From Alphaproteobacteria bacterium UBA3768 (GTDB lineage: Bacteria > Pseudomonadota > Alphaproteobacteria > CAAHEQ01 > UBA3637): a stretch of DNA of 61,898 bases. A program made the position numbers and the translations under genes. The notes beneath the pieces were generated by a model. The model was not told the origin of the DNA. It made no database searches and saw nothing but the letters and a program-made list of their open reading frames with translations. The stretch spans positions 1 through 61,898 of the forward strand of contig DFFU01000013.1 in NCBI GenBank assembly GCA_002372315.1, read 5' to 3'. Within the stretch, counting starts at the first letter, position 1, and every line of letters starts with the position of its first letter. This document shows, in pieces, positions 24,170-31,785 of the stretch.

Positions 24170-24791
24170 GAGCTCCTCTCCCTGATAACAATCTTGACTG
24201 TTGAATTGAAGGGCAAGGTTTTTGGATAGATATATTATTTACATGGGAAAGAACTTCCTTTAAGACCTCTTTTTCATTTTTTCCATCAGTTAAAATTCTT
24301 TTATAAGGAAGTTGAAACTCCTGTAAAAACCTTTCCATTTTACCGTATCCTTCAGTCCACTTTTCATCATCTTTTAAATCTTTATCATTCATATCCCTTT
24401 TTTTTAATCTTTCGCGACGCGTATTATTTGAAGCGTATAATAAAATTGTCAAATCAGGTTTTCCAATGATGTCTATTAAAGTTCTAAAAACAACTTTTGT
24501 TTCTTCAGTTCCGTTCCAAAAGAAGTTTGAAGCAAAGTGTCTATCAAACACAGCATTTTTTTGATGTCTTGCAGCGTACAAATTACCAAGTCCCATGAAC
24601 CAAGCTTTGATAAGAGGATCGTCCATTTTGTAAAGTACGCCCAAAGATTTTTGAAATTCAGGATTATTTACACCATCTTGAAAAAAATACTGTGTTGGAT
24701 GAGAAATACAGGGATACCCCAAAAACATAGCTAACTGCTTAGCACAAGTTGTTTTTCCAACACCATCCATTCCCTCTATAGCAATCTGCAT
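24162..24791 (-). CDS. Thymidylate-kinase-like nucleotide kinase
   Basis: A 209-residue P-loop kinase of the thymidylate kinase / deoxynucleoside kinase superfamily. GMDGVGKT (residues 7-14) is the Walker A loop, FDRHFAS corresponds to the DR(Y/F/H) motif, and NNTRRERLKKRD is a lid region with several arginines. It is first in the operon, with a consensus-type promoter at 24829-24857, and overlaps the U32 gene. It is not the housekeeping Tmk by its context. The last 20 residues are unrelated to the fold. Vertebrate viperin genes have the thymidylate-kinase-like CMPK2 beside them, which makes this neighbour notable. Confidence 0.8.
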   Translation of the reverse strand: MQIAIEGMDGVGKTTCAKQLAMFLGYPCISHPTQYFFQDGVNNPEFQKSLGVLYKMDDPLIKAWFMGLGNLYAARHQKNAVFDRHFASNFFWNGTEETKVVFRTLIDIIGKPDLTILLYASNNTRRERLKKRDMNDKDLKDDEKWTEGYGKMERFLQEFQLPYKRILTDGKNEKEVLKEVLSHVNNISIQKPCPSIQQSRLLSGRGAHE

Positions 24792-24828
24792 ATTATCTCC
24801 ATTGCCGATGGTTTAAATCAATGCCTAT

Positions 24829-24857
24829 AGAATAACATTTTTTTTAATCTTTGTCAA
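24829..24857 (-). promoter_or_regulatory. Promoter of the kinase-U32-radical SAM operon
   Basis: On the minus strand TTGACA, 17 bases, TATTCT, 38 bases before the ATG at 24791. Confidence 0.7.
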
Positions 24858-24972
24858 TAAATTATATTATTTCTACAATAATTTTTTACTTTTTTAAGTT
24901 TTTGATTGTAAACCGATTTAATTCTTGAACTTCCTTGGAGTTTTTGTTAGTCTATCCAGTAGGAGGAATTTT

Positions 24973-25371
24973 ATGGCTTATACGATTAAAATTGGAAATG
25001 ATATTCACTCTGCGGATATTGATGCTTATTACCCATTACTTGGATTTGGACTCTATAATGCTAAAGATTGGAAAAAAATACGGGAAAGGTCAACCTTCAT
25101 CGTTCAGGTTTTGGATAAGGACAAAACTGTTGGTTGGGGCAGATGTATGGATGATGGCACTTTTTGTATGATTTATGATATTGCTGTGCATCCAAAGTAT
25201 CAAAAGCAAGGGATTGGTCGGACAATTATTGAAGAAATCAAAAAATATGTGGCAAGAAATGATTTTTCCTCGGTCAGTTTGTTTTATAACCCACATAATC
25301 CAGGGGTGAAAGAATTTTATCAAAAATGCGGATTTTATGAGCTTCCAAATGCAATGCGATTGAAGAAGTGA
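24973..25371 (+). CDS. GNAT-family N-acetyltransferase
   Basis: A 132-residue GNAT protein starting at the ATG at 24973 with a strong AGGAGG site. IAVHPKYQKQGIGRTIIEEI is the acetyl-CoA-binding V/I-x-P-x-Y-Q-x-x-G-I-G motif, and NPGVKEFYQKCGFYELP is motif B. Substrate unknown. First of three plus-strand genes (GNAT, ASCH, hexapeptide acetyltransferase) with short gaps. Confidence 0.85.
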   Translation: MAYTIKIGNDIHSADIDAYYPLLGFGLYNAKDWKKIRERSTFIVQVLDKDKTVGWGRCMDDGTFCMIYDIAVHPKYQKQGIGRTIIEEIKKYVARNDFSSVSLFYNPHNPGVKEFYQKCGFYELPNAMRLKK

Positions 25372-25384
25372 ATAGGGATTCAAA

Positions 25385-25795
25385 ATGACACCTGAAAATT
25401 TATGGCAAGAATTTGTTAAAAAATTCCCTAAATACAAGGGGAAGTCTTACGATACCTTTTCCTTTGGTGATCGTCCAGATGAGTTGTTGAAGTTAGTCCT
25501 GACGGGGCAAAAAATAGCCACCAGTTGTCTTTATCGGGGAAATCTAAGTAAGACCAAGGATATCAGTATTATTTTGGATTCAACCGATAATGCCCTTGCA
25601 ATTATTGAAACGACAAAAGTAAGTGTTGTTCCCTTTAGTCAGGTGAGTAGAGAATTTGCCCAAAAGGAAGGTGAAAGCGATAAATCTTTAGAGGCTTGGC
25701 GTAGGATTCATTTGGCTTTTTGGGGGAATATCCCACCCGATACTTTACTGGAATGTGAAGAATTTAAAGTTTTATACAAAAAGGAATACAAATGA
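25385..25795 (+). CDS. ASCH-domain protein
   Basis: A 136-residue protein of the ASCH type: SFGDRPDELLKLVLTGQKIA followed by TSCLYR is the usual FGD...A..LV..GKKTAT block. ASCH domains bind RNA or act as amidohydrolases on acetylated cytidine; either is possible. Its stop overlaps the next start by four bases (ATGA). Confidence 0.8.
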   Translation: MTPENLWQEFVKKFPKYKGKSYDTFSFGDRPDELLKLVLTGQKIATSCLYRGNLSKTKDISIILDSTDNALAIIETTKVSVVPFSQVSREFAQKEGESDKSLEAWRRIHLAFWGNIPPDTLLECEEFKVLYKKEYK

Positions 25796-26340
25796 AACAA
25801 ATTAAACAAAATACCCCCTATAAAGGAAATGATGATGAACTTTTGGCTCAGAAAGAAAAAACAGCAGAGCTATTGTTTGATATTAACCATTCTCGTCCCA
25901 ATAAACGAGTTGAGGTTCATCAAACACTGATACCAAAATTATTTAAAAAGTTAGGAAAAAATACTTGGTTTGAATTTCCTTTAAACGTTGCTTATGGATG
26001 TTTTACTGAGATTGGACACAATTGTTATTTTAACCATCATTTATCTGTAGAGGATGGAGGAAAGGTTAAAATTGGTAATAATGTAATTGTAGGTCCCTAT
26101 GTAGGGATTTATACTGCTCAACATCCACTAGATTCCGAAAAGCGCAAAGAGGGTTGGCAAACGGTTCAGGATATCACTATAGGCAATAACGTATGGATTG
26201 GGGCAAATGTGACGATTCTATCCGGTGTGACCATTGGGGATAACGTTGTCATTGGCGCAGGAAGTGTTGTGACAAAAGATATTCCTGCCAATACGTTGGC
26301 TTATGGAGTCCCCTGTAAAGTCATTCGGAAGATAAAATAA
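25792..26340 (+). CDS. Hexapeptide-repeat acetyltransferase (LacA/Maa family)
   Basis: A 182-residue left-handed beta-helix acetyltransferase with repeats such as VKIGNNVIVGPYV, ITIGNNVWIGANVTIL and VTIGDNVVIGAGSVV, and the catalytic histidine in YTAQHPLD. It should acetylate a sugar (maltose or galactoside type). Last of the three-gene plus-strand operon; its end overlaps the convergent S51 peptidase gene by 20 bases. Confidence 0.9.
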   Translation: MKQIKQNTPYKGNDDELLAQKEKTAELLFDINHSRPNKRVEVHQTLIPKLFKKLGKNTWFEFPLNVAYGCFTEIGHNCYFNHHLSVEDGGKVKIGNNVIVGPYVGIYTAQHPLDSEKRKEGWQTVQDITIGNNVWIGANVTILSGVTIGDNVVIGAGSVVTKDIPANTLAYGVPCKVIRKIK

Positions 26341-27037
26341 ATTTTCTGAATTCCTGAGTAAAATAAATTTGATTTGGCTCCAATTGATGGGCAGAGCTTT
26401 TTTTGAACAAATGATAAGGCTTAAGTCCAACGATTTGGACGGTGTTTTTATCAATCACCAAAGTATCTTCTTCGGGAAGAGCAATGACAGGGGCATCAGC
26501 AGAAAGCTCTGTAAAACACTCAATGGCTTTTTGAGTTTTATCAGGATTATCATTCGGATAGTGCGCCCCGATATAGGCTCCAAAAACTTTATTAAAGCCT
26601 GAGGTCTCTTTCAAGCCCACCTCATTTGGATCAGCATAGCGACATGAATCAATCGTTTTTCCAAACAAAATCGCCCCAGCACTTCCACCAAAAACAATTC
26701 CCCCTTGTTCTAAAAATGCATTGATTTTTGAAAATGCGTTGCAGGATTTCAGTTCTGCCAGCAGTTTATAGGTATTTCCACCCCCGATAAAGAGTGTAGC
26801 ATAGTCAGCCAAATTTTTGGTACAAAGTTCCTTAGCCGAAGTGATCATATCAATTTTTGGAAAATGAAGATCCGCAAGTTCCTCTGAAATCCATTCCAAA
26901 CAGCTGGGGTATTTTTCCTTTTCCATTGCTAAAGGGACATAAAGAAGTGGCTTATTTGTATCCACTTTTCGCTTCAAAAGTGCGTAGCTCTCCTTTACCT
27001 GTTCCCCACATCCCCCACCATTTAAAAAGAGTGTCAT
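26321..27037 (-). CDS. Peptidase S51 (dipeptidase E-like) protein
   Basis: A 238-residue protein starting at the ATG at 27037 with AAAGGAC upstream. IVFGGSAGAILFG holds the catalytic serine of the S51 class-I glutamine amidotransferase fold, and FIGGGNTYKLL is the preceding conserved loop. It probably cleaves a dipeptide or related amide in the cytoplasm. Its start overlaps the upstream gene's stop (ATGA), making a two-gene operon. Confidence 0.85.
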   Translation of the reverse strand: MTLFLNGGGCGEQVKESYALLKRKVDTNKPLLYVPLAMEKEKYPSCLEWISEELADLHFPKIDMITSAKELCTKNLADYATLFIGGGNTYKLLAELKSCNAFSKINAFLEQGGIVFGGSAGAILFGKTIDSCRYADPNEVGLKETSGFNKVFGAYIGAHYPNDNPDKTQKAIECFTELSADAPVIALPEEDTLVIDKNTVQIVGLKPYHLFKKSSAHQLEPNQIYFTQEFRKFILSSE

Positions 27038-27900
27038 TTTAAGTCCTTTCTGATAATAATATGATGAAACCATTGTTCTTGAAATTGAACTTGTTTTTCT
27101 ATTTCAGAATCAGAAAAATCCATTCCTTTGGGAACAACTATCAATTTATCATCATTATCATCTGTTCTGTGAATAATTGCAACACACTTCCCTGTGAATT
27201 TTTCTAGTGGTTCTTGAACGCCCAAAACATAAGCATCTAATTCTTCACCATCCCCCGAAATTGTACTTGGGATATACCCATAATTTACAGGGTACACAAA
27301 ACCATGTTTAGGGTGTTTTGATCCCATGGGTCTATCCATTACAACAGACACTGTTTGCCCAAGATAATCCTTGTTTGAAGCACTTTGTTTTTGAGTAGTT
27401 TTTTTTACGAAGTCTTTAATCATTTCAGCGGTTTCTTCTGGTGTTTGGTTATCATTGTTGATAATAAGATCGGAATAGGAACGACTTTGATATCCTTCCT
27501 CATACATCTCTTTGATTCTGTTTCGTTCCCAATCGTCCAACTCACGTGTGCCACGATTTTTTAAACATTCTTCCAAACTGGGCGCAAGGGTAATGTTCAA
27601 AAATTTTGTCTGGCTATCTTCCAATGCTTTCCAATCTTGATAGGTATTATCGGCGATTGGATAGGCAAAAATAACTGTTTCATATTCACGCGATTCTTTA
27701 AGAGCCTTTAATTTCTGATTTAGCCGTTTATGACGTTCTCGCCATCCCTGTTGTAGAGATAGTCCCAGTTTTTCTTGTTCCTCATCACTCATCAGATCAT
27801 CTACTTCAATAAAAGTAGCATTAGGGAGCATATTCAGCAAAATCTTGGAAACCGTAGATTTCCCAGAATTCATTGGCCCATTGATGTTCAGAAACAGCAT
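27034..27900 (-). CDS. P-loop kinase fused to inorganic pyrophosphatase-like domain
   Basis: A 288-residue fusion. Residues 1-165 are a P-loop kinase-like domain: NGPMNSGKSTVSKIL is the Walker A loop, and FIEVDDLMSD and CLKNRGTREL are its acidic and arginine segments. Residues 180-280 are pyrophosphatase-like: DRPMGSKHPKHGFVYPVNYG, then GDGEELDAYVLG, where type I pyrophosphatases have DGDPLD with metal-binding aspartates. The domain could hydrolyse pyrophosphate made by a partner reaction. It is adjacent to the structured RNA and its divergent promoter. Substrate of the kinase is unknown. Confidence 0.8.
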   Translation of the reverse strand: MLFLNINGPMNSGKSTVSKILLNMLPNATFIEVDDLMSDEEQEKLGLSLQQGWRERHKRLNQKLKALKESREYETVIFAYPIADNTYQDWKALEDSQTKFLNITLAPSLEECLKNRGTRELDDWERNRIKEMYEEGYQSRSYSDLIINNDNQTPEETAEMIKDFVKKTTQKQSASNKDYLGQTVSVVMDRPMGSKHPKHGFVYPVNYGYIPSTISGDGEELDAYVLGVQEPLEKFTGKCVAIIHRTDDNDDKLIVVPKGMDFSDSEIEKQVQFQEQWFHHIIIRKDLK

Positions 27901-27980
27901 GTTATACCTTTTTTGCTATTTTTATTATTTCATAATATAAGATAATCTAGCAAATTGCAAGTTGAGAAATTTTAAACATA

Positions 27981-28005
27981 AGTTTTTTCCCCAGGGGAAA
28001 AAACT
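27981..28005. promoter_or_regulatory. AGTTTTTTCCCC palindrome, copy 2 (perfect)
   Basis: AGTTTTTTCCCC, A, GGGGAAAAAACT: 12 perfect pairs around one base. It lies between divergent units, 11 bases before the -35 box at 28016. Best copy of the three. Confidence 0.75.
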
Positions 28006-28015
28006 CTTTTCCTTG

Positions 28016-28044
28016 TTGCTTTTTCAAAAATTATGGTCTATAAT
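28016..28044 (+). promoter_or_regulatory. Promoter of the structured RNA
   Basis: TTGCTT, 17 bases, TATAAT. Transcription should start near 28051. Confidence 0.65.
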
Positions 28045-28050
28045 AATGAC

Positions 28051-28272
28051 TAGCTGAAATGCCCATTTCAGCGACGGACATACAAAGTCCAATAATCAGT
28101 ACGGGCAAACGACCACTCGCTTTTGCGTATTTTGTGGCTATATTGTTTGTCCACGGGTGTCTACCTTTAAGGGTGGATGCCAGTGAATAAGGCTCACGCC
28201 CAATAGCTGGGCTACTTTGTACTGATTGTAGTTTTGTACGTCCACCCACCTTTTCCGGTGGGTGATTTTCTT
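28051..28272 (+). ncRNA. Candidate multibranched structured RNA
   Basis: The 222 bases from the promoter to the terminator have no good protein frame but dense pairing that I folded by eye. An outer rod pairs GGAC, TACAAA and AATCAGTAC (28075-28104) with GTACTGATT, TTTGTA and GTCC (28218-28242). Inside are arms GGGCAAAC/GTTTGTCC, GTCTACC/GGGTGGAT, and GCCCA/TGGGC with a five-base loop, and a 5' hairpin GCTGAAATG/CATTTCAGC at 28053-28072. It does not fit tmRNA, RNase P, SRP RNA, 6S or a riboswitch I know. It could be a free small RNA or a leader for the gene at 28303. Confidence 0.65.
28243..28272 (+). terminator. Terminator of the structured RNA
   Basis: CACCCACC, TTTTCC, GGTGGGTG, then ATTTTCTT. 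It directly follows the closing helix of the RNA and precedes the ribosome site of the next gene by about 25 bases. Confidence 0.65.
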
Positions 28273-28302
28273 GACTCGGGCAAAAAGGAAGGGAATTTAG
28301 AC

Positions 28303-28491
28303 GTGGAAAACAAAATTATTGATTTAGAAACCGAACGGGACAAACGCCTGCGCTCTGATGCGTTTCAAGTAGCATTGAAAGAAGTCAAAAGAGCCAATCA
28401 AGAACCTTTGATAGGTGTTGAAATACTGGATCAACATTTCAAGGAACATCCCTATAAATTTCCGAAAGGTAAACTCAAAAAAAGAAAGTAA
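28303..28491 (+). CDS. Small hypothetical protein
   Basis: A 62-residue protein starting at GTG (28303) with AAGGAAGGG about nine bases upstream. It is charged and helical, with a basic tail ending GKLKKRK, and no recognised family. It lies between the structured RNA and the SLOG gene, five bases apart from the latter, so it probably belongs to the same transcript as the SLOG protein. The name of its role is unknown. Confidence 0.6.
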   Translation: MENKIIDLETERDKRLRSDAFQVALKEVKRANQEPLIGVEILDQHFKEHPYKFPKGKLKKRK

Positions 28492-28495
28492 TCCT

Positions 28496-28951
28496 TTGAC
28501 AAAAAGTTGTGTGTTTTTTGGACATCGTTGGATTGCACTTTCTGAGCAGGAAAAGACTTTGCTTCATGATACCATTATTAATTTAATCACCAAAGAAGGT
28601 GTGGAGGATTTCATTTTTGGTCGATATGGTGATTTTGATGCTATTGCCTATAAAACCGTTTCCGAATTACAAAAACAATATTCCCATATCCGAAAAATCT
28701 ATGCACAGGTCTACATTCCAAAACATCAAGAAGATATGGATTTTCTAAAAAGTGCGTATGATTATGTCTATTTACCAGAGGGGACAGAAGTTGGACCACA
28801 ACGTTTTGCAATCACTCGTCGAAATAGGGCTTTGGCAAAAGAGTGTGATTTTATGATTTGCTATATTATTTCTAACTCAGGCGGAGCGTATACAGCCATG
28901 AAAACAGCAAAAGCAAATGGAAAAAATATTATAAATATAGCGAAAGTTTAA
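28496..28951 (+). CDS. SLOG (DUF1273/YspA-like) domain protein
   Basis: A 151-residue protein beginning at TTG (28496). CVFFGHRWI is the N-terminal strand and glycine loop of the SLOG Rossmann-like fold, FIFGRYGDFDAIAYKT the second glycine loop, and FMICYIISNSGGAYTAMK the C-terminal GG motif. SLOG domains bind nucleotides or NAD-like ligands and occur in defence systems and nucleoside hydrolases. Alone it cannot be assigned a reaction. It follows the structured RNA and a 62-residue gene. Confidence 0.7.
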   Translation: MTKSCVFFGHRWIALSEQEKTLLHDTIINLITKEGVEDFIFGRYGDFDAIAYKTVSELQKQYSHIRKIYAQVYIPKHQEDMDFLKSAYDYVYLPEGTEVGPQRFAITRRNRALAKECDFMICYIISNSGGAYTAMKTAKANGKNIINIAKV

Positions 28952-29089
28952 GCAATTCTGTCTAATCCCTCAATTTCAGCAACACCACAAAATTGGGAAC
29001 TATGTACTTTTTTATATAAAATACCGTATAATTCGATTGTCTTTTGGAAGGTACAGTACGACCTCCAATTAAAAAGGACAGGAAGGTTC

Positions 29090-29122
29090 GTCTACAAAAG
29101 CGAGCCTTCTTTAAGTTTTTTC
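29090..29122 (+). terminator. Terminator upstream of the methylase pair
   Basis: GAAGGTTCG, ten bases, CGAGCCTTC, then TTTAAGTTTTTT. Its tail overlaps the palindrome at 29113. Confidence 0.65.
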
Positions 29123-29137
29123 CCCTGGGTGATAAAC
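29113..29137. promoter_or_regulatory. AGTTTTTTCCCC palindrome, copy 3
   Basis: AGTTTTTTCCCC, T, GGGTGATAAACT, 54 bases upstream of the ATG at 29192 and 47 bases upstream of a TATTAT. The right arm is identical to copy 1. Confidence 0.6.
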
Positions 29138-29191
29138 TCTTGTTCATCCTTTTCAATGGATAGTTCAGTTTAAAATACAGTTCTATTATAT

Positions 29192-29668
29192 ATGGTCAAT
29201 TACAATCTTTTACTGAATGAAAATAATTTTGAATATTGTACACCCAAATATATTGTTGATATGTTTGGTCCATTTGATTATGACCCAGCCTCAACAAAGG
29301 AACAGGCAAAAGTTCTGGGAATTGAAAATTACAGCACTATTGAAACAGACGGGTTAAAGCAAGATTGGACCCAATTTGAAAAGATATGGGTTAATCCACC
29401 TTCCTATCAAACATATGAATTTCTTAAAAAAGCGGTAAAGACATATCAGAAAGCAGGAAACAAGATTTATTTTTTAGCCCCTATAAGTATATTGACAACA
29501 AAGGAATTTCATAAAATTACAGAAAATGTGGGGACTAAATTATACATCCCAAATAGTAGGATTAAATTTATGAAATTATACACAGAAACAGAAGAAACCC
29601 CGACATTTAGTTGTGTGATTTTCAGAATTCAAGCCACAAACGAATTAGCATTTTTTGATATAGAGTAG
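29192..29668 (+). CDS. Dam-like DNA N6-adenine methyltransferase, copy 1
   Basis: A 158-residue protein of the phage-type Dam family: CTPKYIVDMFGPFDYDPAST at the N-terminus, DGLKQDWTQFEKIWVNPPS in the middle, then a C-terminal strand. The catalytic NPPY motif reads NPPS here, which may reduce activity. The ATG has no clear ribosome site. It is tandem with a paralogue eight bases downstream and shares the palindrome upstream with two other loci. Such methylases are common on phages and islands. Confidence 0.8.
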   Translation: MVNYNLLLNENNFEYCTPKYIVDMFGPFDYDPASTKEQAKVLGIENYSTIETDGLKQDWTQFEKIWVNPPSYQTYEFLKKAVKTYQKAGNKIYFLAPISILTTKEFHKITENVGTKLYIPNSRIKFMKLYTETEETPTFSCVIFRIQATNELAFFDIE

Positions 29669-29675
29669 GAAGAAT

Positions 29676-30152
29676 ATGAGTAAGGGCGCAATTACTTTTA
29701 ATGAAGAAAATTTTGAATACTACACACCAAAATCTATTGTTGATATATTCGGGGATTTTGACTATGATCCAGCAACCACACAAGAACAAGCAGACTATTT
29801 AAACATCCCCAAGTATGATACTATTGAAACAAACGGATTAAATTCAGATTGGACGCCTTACAAAAAAATATGGATTAATCCCCCCTTCAAACTAAAATAT
29901 GAATTCCTTGAAAAAGCAGTTCAGACATATAAGGCGGTTAAAAATGATATTTACTTCCTTTCGCCTATCAGTTTTTTAACAGCAAAAAAATTTCATAAGA
30001 TTACAGATGGTCTTGGAGTTAAACTTTTTATTCCCAGTGGTAGAATCCGTTTTTTCAACCAACTTCATCACGATAATCAACCCCCAGCATTTGGTTGCAT
30101 TATTTTAAAAATCCAATCTGTAAACGAAATGGTCTTTTTTAATCTGGGATAA
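29676..30152 (+). CDS. Dam-like DNA N6-adenine methyltransferase, copy 2
   Basis: A 158-residue paralogue of the previous gene, with TPKSIVDIFGDFDYDPATT and NPPF as the catalytic motif. The aromatic Phe is a more usual replacement than Ser. TAGGAAG lies upstream of the ATG. The pair likely arose by tandem duplication; the copies are clearly alike along their length. Either recognises an unknown adenine-containing site. Confidence 0.8.
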   Translation: MSKGAITFNEENFEYYTPKSIVDIFGDFDYDPATTQEQADYLNIPKYDTIETNGLNSDWTPYKKIWINPPFKLKYEFLEKAVQTYKAVKNDIYFLSPISFLTAKKFHKITDGLGVKLFIPSGRIRFFNQLHHDNQPPAFGCIILKIQSVNEMVFFNLG

Positions 30153-30179
30153 ATTAAATACTGGGAACTGTTTACTTAT

Positions 30180-30210
30180 AAAGCTTCATTTCATGAAGAA
30201 ATGAGCTTAT
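30180..30210 (+). terminator. Terminator of the methylase pair
   Basis: AAGCTTCATTTC, four or five bases, GAAATGAGCTT, then ATCTTAATT. Confidence 0.5.
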
Positions 30211-30364
30211 CTTAATTAAAATTTCCTGGGAAAGAGGCGGGATTTGAACTTTTACAACTACTTGAAAAATAAAGGAACTAAATTTTATTGGTTCGAGAAG
30301 TTCAAATTTTTTAGCGTTTTTTAAAATTCTTTCTCGAACTCTCATAACTTATTGATTTTAAAAT

Positions 30365-30422
30365 AAAAAACCGTCATTTCTGACGGTCTGTTTTCAGTGG
30401 TCGGAATAAATGCGCAATTCAC
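30365..30422. repeat. tRNA-Pro-end-like repeat, site 3, with hairpin
   Basis: ACCGTCA, TTTC, TGACGGT (30370-30387) precedes GTGGTCGGAATAAATGCGCA (30397-30416) and ATTCACGAGCT. The stem sequence is unique to this copy, while the flanks are shared. The rest of the gap 30153-30442 is partly related to the block repeats. Confidence 0.65.
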
Positions 30423-30442
30423 GAGCTTAAATATCTTATCTT

Positions 30443-31483
30443 CTAGGTTTTTTTAACTCCCCAAGAATGATTATGTGAATGGTAGTGCTCATATATCCTA
30501 AACAAGGGTGAATCAATTTTATCCATAACTTCATCAGCCAATCGATCAAATTCTTTTTTTGCCTTTTGATATTGACCAACAGTCATTTCTTTTCGTTGTT
30601 TTAATAATGCCTCTTTTGCTGGTTTATAATCATAAAAAGCGGCCATCTCCCACCAAGCACACCCTCTAATCAAATCTTTACCAACACCTATATCTACATC
30701 ATCTGTTTCAAGATTGTTATTATCATTGAAATCTAAAACCATACAGCTTGAACCTGAAACTTCACGTTTAACGATATAATTTCCACCAATCCTTCTTTCG
30801 GGATTCGCTTTTGCAACCATGTATAGCAGTTGATTCTCTAGAACATTTTGACTGGGATACAAAAAATTGTGATACTTCAAAAGTGCTGTTTTTTCTTTTC
30901 GTAAATGTTTTTTAGAATATGATACGTGCAGCATAATATGATGTTTTAACTGGGATTTATCACCAATTTTAGGATAAATAATATGATATAAAATATTATC
31001 CAAATTTTTAAGAAAGTGATTCTCATTTTCTTGATTTAAAGTAATTTGATGATGTTTTCGACCAAATACTAATGTATCAAATAACAAGGCGTATTGAAAA
31101 AGTTCATTTAATTTTGTTGCAAGAATCAAATAATCTGTATTCTTAAAATTCAGATATAAATTCACATTATTATTTTCATCCGCTTTTAGTTTTGAATAAA
31201 TAAAATTAGATACTTTTTGGAAATAAAATAGCGCATAACGGATAGTGATTGCATCTAAAAAATAATCTTTATTTGATAATTCATAAAATCTGGCTAATTC
31301 TTGATAGATATTTTCAGCTAAGTAGTGCCATCCCACTTCATCATTAATTTTAAAAGATTTTTTGCATATTTTGTCAATAGTGTTTGTGTAATTATAAATG
31401 GTGCTTAACCTACCGGATTTTGTTTTTTCAGCTAATCCTTGTTTTAACAACCATTCTTCAAATTTTTCTTTTATCTTATTCAT
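30443..31483 (-). CDS. Hypothetical protein with C-terminal Sel1-like segment
   Basis: A 346-residue protein. I start it at the ATG at 31483; the ribosome site is weak and an ATG four codons upstream is also possible. The C-terminus GVGKDLIRGCAWWEMAAF with A-rich helices resembles a Sel1-like repeat (GVxKDxxxAxxWxxxAA). The N-terminus FEEWLLKQGLAEKTKSGRLS recalls the SAM-like arm-binding domain of phage integrases, but there is no catalytic domain. The middle is helical and unassigned. Function unknown. Confidence 0.6.
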   Translation of the reverse strand: MNKIKEKFEEWLLKQGLAEKTKSGRLSTIYNYTNTIDKICKKSFKINDEVGWHYLAENIYQELARFYELSNKDYFLDAITIRYALFYFQKVSNFIYSKLKADENNNVNLYLNFKNTDYLILATKLNELFQYALLFDTLVFGRKHHQITLNQENENHFLKNLDNILYHIIYPKIGDKSQLKHHIMLHVSYSKKHLRKEKTALLKYHNFLYPSQNVLENQLLYMVAKANPERRIGGNYIVKREVSGSSCMVLDFNDNNNLETDDVDIGVGKDLIRGCAWWEMAAFYDYKPAKEALLKQRKEMTVGQYQKAKKEFDRLADEVMDKIDSPLFRIYEHYHSHNHSWGVKKT

Positions 31484-31540
31484 GAGGCTTATCATATCGC
31501 ATTTTGACTCAAAAGTAAAACCGAAAGTGTAAAAATGAAA

Positions 31541-31571
31541 TATAACCTCGGTTTTCAAAAAATCGAGGTTC
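31541..31571. other. Hairpin in the upstream region
   Basis: AACCTCG, 13 bases, CGAGGTT, overlapping the expected leader of the minus-strand gene at 30443. Nothing else recognisable is in 31572-31785. Confidence 0.4.
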
Positions 31572-31785
31572 CAACTGTACTGAAAATGACCTCCTTACAA
31601 CTGGCCTATATTTATATAAAGAAGCGATTTTTAGTCCATTTTAGATGATTTAAATTTTTTTGTGTGATGATGTGGATTCTATTTAGAAGAAATTGGCTGT
31701 TGAAAAGGATGCTGAAAAAGTGGCTATTTTAGGGCTATTTTTCACTCTTTTGGATACCTTTAAAATTTAAGAAAATGGTTACGAA

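Noticed and set aside
28051..28272. Resemblance to a cyclic-di-GMP riboswitch (GGGCAAAC) or 6S RNA
   Set aside because: The GEMM core beyond GGGCAAAC is absent, and the internal branches do not fit the single rod with bubble of 6S RNA.
30443..31483. Integrase
   Set aside because: Only a weak N-terminal resemblance; no Arg-His-Arg-Tyr catalytic region follows.
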